Part shown: one piece after another, positions 7,335 to 14,526 of the stretch | Position numbering within the stretch: position 1 is the first letter of the stretch | Layout: each line of letters opens with the position of its first letter | Source of the DNA: Spirochaetaceae bacterium | Lineage (GTDB): Bacteria > Spirochaetota > Spirochaetia > Treponematales > Breznakiellaceae | Direction of reading: 5' to 3' | NCBI GenBank assembly: GCA_031265015.1 | Contig: JAISDG010000121.1 | Span: forward strand, 1 to 17,911 | Length of the DNA: 17,911 bases | Notes under the pieces: model-generated | Databases searched by the model: none | Told to the model about the DNA's origin: nothing | Seen by the model: only the letters and a program-made list of their open reading frames with translations | Made by a program: the position numbers and the translations under genes

Positions 7335-7916
7335 TTACCCGCGCTCCGTACCCGGCGTTCCGTACCGGCCATAGTGTACCTTTGCCGGATCAAAGCGATC
7401 CTTGGGATGGGTCTCCTTTGCGGGATAGCCCAGGGCGACAAGGGCCGCGGGAACAATGTGGGGCGGCAGGCCGAAGGCGTCCATAAACGCCCTGACCCTG
7501 CTCTTGCCGGGATACCAGCCGAGCCAGACCCCGCCCAGCCCTTCGCCGGTGATCTGGAGCAGGGCGTTTTCCACCGCGGCGGAAATGTCCTGGATCCAGA
7601 AGATGTCTTCCCCCGCCGCGGCGTCCGCTCCCACAAGGCCCGCTGCCGCGGAAGCTTCGTAGTCCGGGTCGCCCTTTCGCAGATCAACGCAGGCGGCCAG
7701 CACCACCGGAGCGCGGAGGCACATTTTTGCCCAGGGGCTCATGCCGGCTGCCGCCTCCCGGTCCTTTTGGTCCGTCAGCACAAGAAATTCCCAGGGCCGC
7801 CTGTTATGGGCCGAGGGGGCCTCAAAGGCGGCCCTGAGGATCCGTTCCAGTTTTTCCGGTTCCACCGGCTTGTCAAGAAAATCCCGTACCGAGCGGCGGG
7901 TAAAAATCGCTGTCAT
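7335..7916 (-). CDS. Nitroreductase family FMN oxidoreductase
   Basis: This 193-residue protein is a small NAD(P)H-dependent flavin reductase of the nitroreductase fold. TRRSVRDF (6-13) and SAHNRRPWEF (35-44) are the N-terminal FMN phosphate-binding motifs, and GLGGVWLGWYP (127-137) is the second FMN-contact region. The ATG at 7916 is chosen because GGAGG lies six bases upstream; an in-frame start at 7961 would add 15 residues that do not look like the family. It is on the same strand as, and downstream of, the AcnX operon, but is separated from it by two stable hairpins, so it may be transcribed only partly with it. The substrate is not predictable. Confidence 0.9.
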   Translation of the reverse strand: MTAIFTRRSVRDFLDKPVEPEKLERILRAAFEAPSAHNRRPWEFLVLTDQKDREAAAGMSPWAKMCLRAPVVLAACVDLRKGDPDYEASAAAGLVGADAAAGEDIFWIQDISAAVENALLQITGEGLGGVWLGWYPGKSRVRAFMDAFGLPPHIVPAALVALGYPAKETHPKDRFDPAKVHYGRYGTPGTERG

Positions 7917-7940
7917 CCTAAGCCTCCGTAAGATTAGTGG

Positions 7941-7963
7941 ACTTGTCCGGCAGCCGGACAAGT
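7941..7963. other. Perfect 10-bp hairpin with a 3-nt loop
   Basis: ACTTGTCCGG pairs perfectly with CCGGACAAGT around CAG, 25 bases before the nitroreductase ATG on the minus strand. Read on the minus strand there is no U-run after it; read on the plus strand it is followed by TTTATTCC. It could be a terminator, an mRNA-stability element or an operator. Confidence 0.5.
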
Positions 7964-7986
7964 TTATTCCGTCCGCGGGTTTACTA

Positions 7987-8005
7987 CCCCGCTCTTGGAG
8001 CGGGG
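7987..8005 (-). terminator. 8-bp GC hairpin just after the AcnX small-subunit stop
   Basis: CCCCGCTC pairs with GAGCGGGG around a 3-base loop, starting a few bases past the stop at 8010. It is in the right place to end the AcnX transcript, but no U-run follows. The motif could also be a REP-like or IS200/IS605-end-like hairpin. Confidence 0.4.
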
Positions 8006-8009
8006 AGGT

Positions 8010-8462
8010 TCATTCTACCGTTACCGTACCGTCATTTAACGCGGTGACACGGGAACCGGTTTCGACCGCCGCCAGGAATTCATCCCCCAGGGTATCAACG
8101 GTCAGTATGGGCCTTTCGGTCCAGACCCCCGCGAGGATTGCCCCCGCCGCAGCCAGGGAATCGATGGGATTGCTGAACAGAAGACAGGCCGGTTCTTTTT
8201 CCAGCGCGGCGGCGCAGAAAATAACCAGCCCGCCGGTGGTGGAACCGATGGTCTGGGGCAGGCACAGGGCCTTTCCCGCCATCGGTTTTCCGTACAGCGC
8301 CGGATTGTTCTGATCCGAACACCGGGCTTTTTTGTCGCCGAACAACAGGGCCTTCTGAAAACTTGCCAGGGTATTAAAACCCTCCCGGGAAACCAGCGCT
8401 TCGGCCTTAACGCCCCCCTTATCCTTAGCGGGGACAATCACTCTGCCTTTGAATGTTTTCAC
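8010..8462 (-). CDS. Aconitase X small (swivel) subunit, DUF126 family
   Basis: This 150-residue protein is the separate swivel subunit of a two-subunit AcnX. The GTG at 8462 overlaps the large-subunit TGA in GTGA and has a strong GGAGGTG six bases upstream. KGRVIVPAKDKG at the start, EALVSREGFN (21-30) and GKALCLPQTIGSTTGG (63-78) are the conserved family features; the Gly-Ser-Thr-Thr loop (73-76) carries the active-site Ser region. LLFSNPID (94-101) is also typical. AcnX proteins are Fe-S dehydratases; characterised members are the archaeal phosphomevalonate dehydratase and the bacterial cis-3-hydroxy-L-proline dehydratase. Two-subunit forms occur in archaea and in some bacteria. Its substrate here is unknown. 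Confidence 0.9.
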   Translation of the reverse strand: MKTFKGRVIVPAKDKGGVKAEALVSREGFNTLASFQKALLFGDKKARCSDQNNPALYGKPMAGKALCLPQTIGSTTGGLVIFCAAALEKEPACLLFSNPIDSLAAAGAILAGVWTERPILTVDTLGDEFLAAVETGSRVTALNDGTVTVE

Positions 8463-10330
8463 TTTTCCACCTCCCCTGCCGCAGAGCCGGTAATGACTGC
8501 GATAATTTCATCATCCGTATAGTACCGGGAAGAGGTATAGGTCCGCAGTTTGTTGGAATTGGTGATCACCGGCATTTTGCCGCACAGGGGGTTGTTCATG
8601 TACATCAGGGGACAAATATCGCTGACCACCGCCCCGGCTTTTTGCAGCTTTGCGGCCTCCGGCAGTTTACGGAATTCTTTCAGCACCGCGGGAGCCGCGG
8701 TAAACACCGTGACCGGCGACAGTTTCCGCCGGCCGGTTCTTTCCAGGCCGGAAAGAACCCTGTCCGTCCAGGCTTTCAGCTGATCCAGAGACAGATGGGG
8801 ACAGCCCACAAAACACAGCCTGGGTTCCGCGGCGGGATCCTTCCAGATGCAGGGATAGCTCCGCTTAACCCGTTCCAGTTCCGCATCGTCTATAACATAA
8901 ACAGGCGCTTTTTTCAGAATAAGCCTGGAACCCAGGGCCTTTGCTTCCGGGGTCAGATTTTCCACATGGTACAATCCCACCGCGCCGTTGCTTGCCGCCG
9001 CGGCCCCCATATCTTTAAGATAATCGGCGGCAGCCCGGCCCGCTTCGGTATTCCGGTTCAAATCCCGGCCTATCCATTGATCAAGCCCCCGGATAAAGGG
9101 AACCTCTTCCATGACCTTCATGCCGACAGCGCTTCCCAAAAGCTGGGCCTCGGGTTTTTGTTTTGTCCGTACTTCGATGATCCAGGCAGCCCTGCGGCCC
9201 TCATCGGTAAGAAGGCCGAAACAGGGGACCCTGCCGGCGATGCTTCCGAAAAGTTCGATGATCCCCGAATTACGGTTGCACCGGGCGCCGAGGACCGAAT
9301 TGGCATAGACTACGGCGCTTGACTCCGCCCAGGAAAGAACATCTCCCTTTTGGGGAATGTTTCCCACCTCGCCCATGTAACAGGTACAGGTAAATCCCTC
9401 GTCGTTAACCAGCCCCAGCCTGCGAAGCTGTTCCTCATAGGCGGCCTGTTTGGAATACATGATCCCGAAGAAGATCTTCTGGGCCAGGCTAACGGGGACA
9501 TTGATGTCCAGCGGCCTGGGATCCACCGTAAATTTCTGGGATGAAAAGACACCCGCCCGGATCAGGGTATCCATCAGGGCATATAGGGGTTTCATGACCG
9601 AAAGGCCGAAGCTGGTTACCAGATGACCGGCGGCCCCCGTAACGGGAACCATTTTTTCGGCGCCAAAGGTTTCACCGTACATAACCAGGGTCTTCATCAC
9701 CCGGGCCATCACTTCCCCTTTTTCACCGGCCAGGATCCCCGCTTCCTCTTTGGTCAGCTTCATGGTAAAGGCCGGAGCGTCCACCGTTTTTTGCACCCGG
9801 AGAGTTTCCGCCGCCCCGGATCGCTTTACCCGCGCGGCGGCGGTTTTTGGCACGGCCCGCTTTTTGGGAGAACCTTTTTGTACCGTTTTATCCGACGGTT
9901 TTTTCGCCGCGGGCGTTTTTGCCGCCGACCGCCCAGCCGGTGTTTTTTTGTCCGACGGTTTTTTTGCTACGGCCTTTTTAGCCGCCGTCGGTTTTCTTGC
10001 CGCGGGCGTTTTTACCGCCGCCACTTTAGCCGCCGGCTTCTTTGCCGCGGGCGCTTTTGCCGCCGGCCGCCCAGCCGGCGTTTTTCTGTCCGGCGGCTTT
10101 TTCGCCGCCGGCGTTTTTACCGCCGCTTGTTTAGCCGCCGGCTTTTTAGCCGCGGACGCTTTTGCCGCCGGCCGCCCAGCCGGCGTTTTTCTGTCCGACG
10201 ACTTTTTCGCCGCCGGCGTTTTTATCGCCGCTTGTTTAGGCGCCGGCTTCTTTGCTGCGGGCGCTTTTGCAGCCGCCTGTTTAGCCGCCGGCTTCTTTAC
10301 CGCCGTCTTGTCAACTGTTTTCTGTGCCAT
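8459..10330 (-). CDS. Aconitase X catalytic subunit with a histone-H1-like N-terminal tail
   Basis: This 623-residue protein has two unlike parts. Residues 1 to about 189 are almost only Lys, Ala and Pro with some Arg, Thr and Asp, in KPAAK-type units like the H1-like tails of AlgP, PhaF or chlamydial Hc2. Residues 190-620 are a full AcnX (DUF521) domain: FTCTCYMGEVGNIPQKGD (313-330), WAESSAVVYANSVLGARCNRNSG (from 334), FVGCPHLS (507-514) and DICP (571-574) supply the cluster and active-site cysteines and substrate contacts. The ATG at 10330 has AGGAG six bases upstream, eight bases after the flavoprotein stop. The internal ATG at 9763, where the domain begins, has no ribosome binding site, so the fusion looks real. 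The domain dehydrates a hydroxy acid; the tail should bind nucleic acid or another polyanion. Both the substrate and the tail's role are unknown. Confidence 0.9.
   Translation of the reverse strand: MAQKTVDKTAVKKPAAKQAAAKAPAAKKPAPKQAAIKTPAAKKSSDRKTPAGRPAAKASAAKKPAAKQAAVKTPAAKKPPDRKTPAGRPAAKAPAAKKPAAKVAAVKTPAARKPTAAKKAVAKKPSDKKTPAGRSAAKTPAAKKPSDKTVQKGSPKKRAVPKTAAARVKRSGAAETLRVQKTVDAPAFTMKLTKEEAGILAGEKGEVMARVMKTLVMYGETFGAEKMVPVTGAAGHLVTSFGLSVMKPLYALMDTLIRAGVFSSQKFTVDPRPLDINVPVSLAQKIFFGIMYSKQAAYEEQLRRLGLVNDEGFTCTCYMGEVGNIPQKGDVLSWAESSAVVYANSVLGARCNRNSGIIELFGSIAGRVPCFGLLTDEGRRAAWIIEVRTKQKPEAQLLGSAVGMKVMEEVPFIRGLDQWIGRDLNRNTEAGRAAADYLKDMGAAAASNGAVGLYHVENLTPEAKALGSRLILKKAPVYVIDDAELERVKRSYPCIWKDPAAEPRLCFVGCPHLSLDQLKAWTDRVLSGLERTGRRKLSPVTVFTAAPAVLKEFRKLPEAAKLQKAGAVVSDICPLMYMNNPLCGKMPVITNSNKLRTYTSSRYYTDDEIIAVITGSAAGEVEK
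10004..10213 (-). repeat. Two 105-bp tandem repeats encoding the tail of AcnX
   Basis: Residues 40-74 and 75-109 are two head-to-tail 35-residue units (AAKKxxDRKTPAGRPAAK, then AxAAKKPAAKxAAVKTP) that differ at only four positions. At the DNA level they are 10109-10213 and 10004-10108. A third, degenerate copy with an insertion follows (residues 110-139) and a partial one precedes. The repeats explain the growth of the tail by slippage or unequal recombination. Confidence 0.8.
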
Positions 10331-10338
10331 ACGTACTC

Positions 10339-12621
10339 CTATATCTCCAGGGCCAGCCGGTACGCGGCCCGGTTCGCTTCCAGAATCTTTCCCGGGCTAA
10401 AACTGTCGCCGATATTGTACAGTTCGGGAGCGGTATTTTCAGCGAGGGCCTCAAGGTACAGGGCGTTATCCGGCACGCCCCCCGCGGCAATAACCACCAG
10501 ATCCGCCGGCAGGGATTCGGGCGTTTCTTCCACCAAAAGTTTCCGGGCCAGGGGGTTTACCACGTTTTCCGGCAGTATGGGATGCCAGGTAACGCAGGGA
10601 TCGGGAACGGTTTTGGAAATGTTCCGGGCCACCTCCGCCCCCTTCCTGGTTACCCTGGTCAGCCTGGTACAGTTAAGGAACTTTACCCCGCCCTTCTTCA
10701 GATAGTAGATCAGATGACCCCGGTTGGCGGTACAGGTATGGTTCATGATGTATTTATCCATTTCCACCACCGTAACCTCGCAGTTCTTTTCATACCGGAG
10801 CCAGTAGGCGGTCTCGCAGCCCACCACCCCGCCGCCGACGACAACAATTTTTTTCGCGTTCCCCAGCAGTTCCGGACGGGCCAGGAGATCGGATGCCCGG
10901 AGGGCATCGTTAACGCCCGGCGCCGGGGGCAGGGTCTCCTGAGTACCCTGGGCAAAGACAAGGACATCGGCCTTGAGCCGTTTAAGGATCTTGAGATCCA
11001 CCGTAGTTTTTGGCTTGAAGGACAGCTTATATTCGGAAGCGGTCTGCTTTAAAAGCCCCTCAAGATACAGACGGTAGTTTTCGATTTCGTATTTTATCTT
11101 TGCCCTTCCGCCGGGAAGCAGCCTGCCCCCTATTCCCGCCCCTTTTTCATAGAGGATCACCTGATGTCCCCGCCGGGCCGCGGTTACCGCGGCGGTAATT
11201 CCCGCGGGACCCGCTCCGATAACGGCGATTTTTTTCTTTTTTACCGCCGGGGAGGGAATAAGGGGAAACACATGTTCAAAGGAAGTCCGGGGGTTTACCG
11301 CGCACTGGGGATGCCCCCCCTCCACAAATTCGTTAACGCATCCCTCCTGGCAGCCTATGCAGGGCCGGATCTCTTCAACCCTGCCCGCGTAGGCCTTGGC
11401 GGGCCACAGGGGATCCGCCAGCAGGGGACGGCCCAGCATGATCATGTCGGCCTTTCCCTCCCGCAGGGCCGCTTCGGCCAGATCGGGATAACCGAGCTTC
11501 CCCACCGCCGCAATCGGGACCGGAAGCCCCCGGTTGGATCTGACATTGCTTTTTGCGAAATAATCCCTGACCAGGGCGCTTACTTCCAGAAAACATCCGG
11601 GCGGCATGGAAGAAGGGGGATGGGGCAGCCACCAGTTATCGTAACAGCCCAGATCCACGTCAAAGATGTCCACCCCCGCCAGCACCAGATTGCGCATATA
11701 GCCCAGGGTCTGTTTGACCGTCCGGCCCCGGGTGAATTTTTTCAGGGAGCCCGTAGCCTTCATTCCCTCGCCATAGGTTTCGTTTAACGCCAGGGACAGA
11801 TCGATGCGGTACATGACGGGAAAGTCCGGCCCGGTCCGCTTCCGTATCTCCCGGACGCAGTCGATGCCGAAGGCCTCTTTATCGGCATACCTCCCCAGGA
11901 TCCGGCGGTTAAAGGCGCCGTTGGTCATCTGTTCCAGAAGGTACCCTTCGTGGCCGTGAAGATAGGCTCCGTCAAGCCCCGCGGTTTTCGCGTCCGCCGC
12001 GGCCTGGCCCATATTGCGGACGATCTTTCTGAGCTTCCCGCCGCTTAAGGGAGCGCAGGGGATCTGGGGTATATAAAAAGAAGGATTCCAGGACGCCGAA
12101 TTGGGGAGCTTGTGCATGGTCAGAAGACACTGGGGATTCCCCACCCGGCCCAGGCCGGGGGTAAGCTGAATAAAGATCCGGGAACCGAAGGCATGCACCC
12201 CCTGGGCCAGATCCCGCCAGCCCGCAAATACCGACCGGGACCGGTCGATCCGGGGAAAGTAAGACAGTCCCCCCAGCTCGGTAATGGAGTTGTCCAGGCC
12301 GTGGCTTACCGGAACAAGCCCTGTGGTGATAAGCCCCGCTCCGCCCCGGGCCCGTTCGTAAAAATACTGTAGCATTTTCTCGCTGGGGCGGCCCGTCTCG
12401 TCGCACATAGAGATGTTTCCCATGGGCGCCATGACAATACGGTTTTTTACCGTCAGTTTATTTATCTGGATTGGGGAAAACAGGCTGTGATAGGGGTAAT
12501 ACGCTTTGGTCATCCGGGCGTTTTCCAGCAGACGGGTAAAACTCCCTTCTTTTCCTTCTTCCAGAAACCAGTTTCCGTACCGGTCTATCCATTTCTGCAC
12601 CTGCGGATCTGTTTTTATCAT
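10339..12621 (-). CDS. Old-yellow-enzyme/2,4-dienoyl-CoA reductase-like flavoprotein
   Basis: This 760-residue NAD(P)H:flavin oxidoreductase is a fusion of an FMN TIM barrel and an FAD/NAD(P)-binding module, as in FadH, trimethylamine dehydrogenase and bile-acid BaiCD/BaiH enzymes. An unusual ~45-residue N-terminus precedes the barrel. SPIQINKLTVKNRIVMAPMG (49-68) opens the barrel; the LHGHEGYLLEQ segment (221-231) is the catalytic region; Cys421, 424, 428 and 440 bind the [4Fe-4S] cluster. VIGAGPAG (467-474) binds FAD and VVVGGGVVGCE (593-603) binds NAD(P). The ATG at 12621 is a judgement: the frame runs further up, and a GGGGGG tract is the only upstream Shine-Dalgarno. It is the first gene of the AcnX operon and should reduce an activated double bond. 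Confidence 0.9.
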   Translation of the reverse strand: MIKTDPQVQKWIDRYGNWFLEEGKEGSFTRLLENARMTKAYYPYHSLFSPIQINKLTVKNRIVMAPMGNISMCDETGRPSEKMLQYFYERARGGAGLITTGLVPVSHGLDNSITELGGLSYFPRIDRSRSVFAGWRDLAQGVHAFGSRIFIQLTPGLGRVGNPQCLLTMHKLPNSASWNPSFYIPQIPCAPLSGGKLRKIVRNMGQAAADAKTAGLDGAYLHGHEGYLLEQMTNGAFNRRILGRYADKEAFGIDCVREIRKRTGPDFPVMYRIDLSLALNETYGEGMKATGSLKKFTRGRTVKQTLGYMRNLVLAGVDIFDVDLGCYDNWWLPHPPSSMPPGCFLEVSALVRDYFAKSNVRSNRGLPVPIAAVGKLGYPDLAEAALREGKADMIMLGRPLLADPLWPAKAYAGRVEEIRPCIGCQEGCVNEFVEGGHPQCAVNPRTSFEHVFPLIPSPAVKKKKIAVIGAGPAGITAAVTAARRGHQVILYEKGAGIGGRLLPGGRAKIKYEIENYRLYLEGLLKQTASEYKLSFKPKTTVDLKILKRLKADVLVFAQGTQETLPPAPGVNDALRASDLLARPELLGNAKKIVVVGGGVVGCETAYWLRYEKNCEVTVVEMDKYIMNHTCTANRGHLIYYLKKGGVKFLNCTRLTRVTRKGAEVARNISKTVPDPCVTWHPILPENVVNPLARKLLVEETPESLPADLVVIAAGGVPDNALYLEALAENTAPELYNIGDSFSPGKILEANRAAYRLALEI

Positions 12622-12649
12622 GACGGCCCCCCATAGTCGTTTTACATAC

Positions 12650-12655
12650 AGTATA
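12650..12655 (-). promoter_or_regulatory. Candidate -10 element for the flavoprotein-AcnX operon
   Basis: Minus-strand TATACT lies 28 bases before the ATG at 12621. No good -35 is present at 16-18 bases, so this could be a weak or activator-dependent promoter. An ATGTACGC tandem repeat lies upstream (12688-12703). Confidence 0.3.
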
Positions 12656-12683
12656 CACCGGGTTCCCGAAAAAAACACCCCTC

Positions 12684-12703
12684 ATGTATGTACGCATGTA
12701 CGC
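12684..12703. repeat. ATGTACGC direct repeat in the operon upstream region
   Basis: ATGTACGC occurs twice head to tail at 12688-12695 and 12696-12703, with ATGT before it. It is about 30 bases upstream of the candidate -10 and could be a regulator site, but no regulator is recognised in the window. Confidence 0.4.
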
Positions 12704-12740
12704 ACACCACTATAGATTTTGTGATACCCGAGGCAGCAGT

Positions 12741-14438
12741 TCACTTTGTCTTCATTACTTCCACGCCGTCCCAGTCCCCGGGGGGCGGATCGGCGGCATA
12801 GGCCCGGCAGCGGTCCAGCAGATTTTGGGCGTTGTAATCGCCGGGCAGAAGCAAAAGGGCCGCTTCAAACCGGGCCGCCGCTCCGGTAAAGTCCCGCCGG
12901 TAGTACCGCTCCATCCCCTGATTATGGGCAGCCCAGGCTTTTTCTTCGGCAGAGTCCAGGGTCCGCCGGAGGGTATAAATTTTAACCCCCCGGCTTTTGC
13001 CCTTTACCGCGACGGTATCCAGAAGCCGGAGGGGAAGAGGGGCGGAAAGGCCCGCTCCGTTCAGCGCCCCGGCGGAAAGTTTTTCCAGTTCCACCGCCAG
13101 GGTTTCGCTTACCAGGAGCTCCGCATGGTAGGGCTTGGTAAGCCCTTCCATCCGGGATGCCAGGTTCACCGTGTCGCCGATAACCGTATAGTCCATCTTC
13201 CGCTCACTGCCGATATTGCCCACCGTCACCTCTCCGTAATTAATGCCGATACCGATGTGGAATTCGGTTTTGCCCAGCTCCTTTTGGGTCTTGTTAAACG
13301 CCGCTACCGCGTCAAGCATGTCCAGTCCCGCCAGGACCGACTGCAGGGGATCGTCGGGATGTTTTACCGGAGCGCCCCAGAAGGCCATAATCGCGTCCCC
13401 GATATATTTGTCCACAATGCCGCTCCGGTTCATGATAATGTCCACCTGGCCGGAAAAATAGCGGTTCAGGGATTTGACCAGCTCATCCGGGCTTAAGCCT
13501 TCGGAGATGGTGGTAAAACTGCGGATATCGGAAAAGAGGATCGCCAGTTCCCGGTTATCCCCCACCAGCATGGATTCGGGAGAGGCAAAGAATTTTTCGA
13601 TTAAATCCCTGGGGACATATTTTTGAAAGATCCGGCGGATCCGCTCTTCCTTTTTCCGGGCCAGCACCGCTTCAAAGGCCTGGCCCTTGATCCGGCTGTA
13701 GGCCTGTTCCAGATCCCCCATCATCGCGTTAAAGGTCAGGGCCAGGTGGCCCGTCTCGTCCCGGTATTCGACCGGCACCCGTTCGTCCAGCTTTCCCCCG
13801 GCGATGATCCCGTTCATAGCCCCGATAACCCGGCCCAGGGGACTGGTCAGCTGCCGGGCAAAAAGCGCCAGAAGCAGCGCCGCCGCGGCCAGAGAAACCG
13901 CCAGGGTAATAAGGGTTTGGGTGGTGATTTTATCCGCGTCGGCATAAAAAACGGACCGCTCTTCCGTCAGCACGATGTACCAGCCGAAGGGGATGGAATA
14001 AAAGGATCGGAACACCCTGGTTATCCCGCCGATTTCCGCGGCGGAAAGGCCGCCGTCTTCCTCTTCCAGCAGGGAAAGAAGTTTTTCCGCTTCGGCCGCG
14101 CTCAATGTCACGGGAGAGGTGCTCATGGCAAGGTTCCCCCCGTTGTCCAGGGCCAGGATGATCTCGGTATCGCTTACCAGCATGCTTTGGGCATAGGCGG
14201 CTGCCGCTTCCCGGGCGGCGCGGATCATTTCGGGCCGGGAATCGTAGTTGTTTTCTTCCAGCAGATCCCACTGGTTTTCGGTATAGTTTTTCAGCTGCGC
14301 CGCCTTGAAGCTTAAAAACCGGTCCGCGACCCGGGTAACGCCGTTAAGGGCATTGAAATAGGAGGCTGTTTCCGACAACACCATGGCAACGGTAATAAGG
14401 GGCAGGATGACAAGAAAAATTTTTACCCGTATCTTCAT
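12741..14438 (-). CDS. Membrane class III adenylate cyclase with HAMP and TPR-like tail
   Basis: This 565-residue protein should make cAMP from ATP in response to an external signal. Transmembrane segments lie at about 7-22 and 176-195; the ~150-residue loop between them is outside the cytoplasm and may be a sensor domain (Cache-like, by position). A HAMP linker follows (about 195-248), then a coiled coil and the cyclase domain (about 295-470). Metal-binding Asp304 (FSDIRSF) and Asp348 (KYIGDAIMAFWG), the adenine-selecting pair Lys344 and Asp422 (IGDTVNLASR), and transition-state Asn425 and Arg429 are all present, so it should be active and adenine-specific. Residues 500-545 form a TPR-like helix pair. 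The ATG at 14438 has no strong Shine-Dalgarno. It lies just upstream (minus strand) of the AcnX operon, but no regulatory link is shown. Confidence 0.88.
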   Translation of the reverse strand: MKIRVKIFLVILPLITVAMVLSETASYFNALNGVTRVADRFLSFKAAQLKNYTENQWDLLEENNYDSRPEMIRAAREAAAAYAQSMLVSDTEIILALDNGGNLAMSTSPVTLSAAEAEKLLSLLEEEDGGLSAAEIGGITRVFRSFYSIPFGWYIVLTEERSVFYADADKITTQTLITLAVSLAAAALLLALFARQLTSPLGRVIGAMNGIIAGGKLDERVPVEYRDETGHLALTFNAMMGDLEQAYSRIKGQAFEAVLARKKEERIRRIFQKYVPRDLIEKFFASPESMLVGDNRELAILFSDIRSFTTISEGLSPDELVKSLNRYFSGQVDIIMNRSGIVDKYIGDAIMAFWGAPVKHPDDPLQSVLAGLDMLDAVAAFNKTQKELGKTEFHIGIGINYGEVTVGNIGSERKMDYTVIGDTVNLASRMEGLTKPYHAELLVSETLAVELEKLSAGALNGAGLSAPLPLRLLDTVAVKGKSRGVKIYTLRRTLDSAEEKAWAAHNQGMERYYRRDFTGAAARFEAALLLLPGDYNAQNLLDRCRAYAADPPPGDWDGVEVMKTK

Positions 14439-14526
14439 AGGCCAAGTTTATAGGGCGCTTCTCTTTCCGGCAATAGGATCTGACCACAGGATCAGGGCTG
14501 ACCGTAGTCCTTAGGAACGACGGCGG

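Noticed and set aside
9623..10705. Long plus-strand ORF rich in Arg, Phe and Cys
   Set aside because: It is the antisense reading of the Lys/Ala/Pro tail of AcnX; its composition is a mirror of those codons, and the opposite strand has clear protein families and ribosome binding sites.
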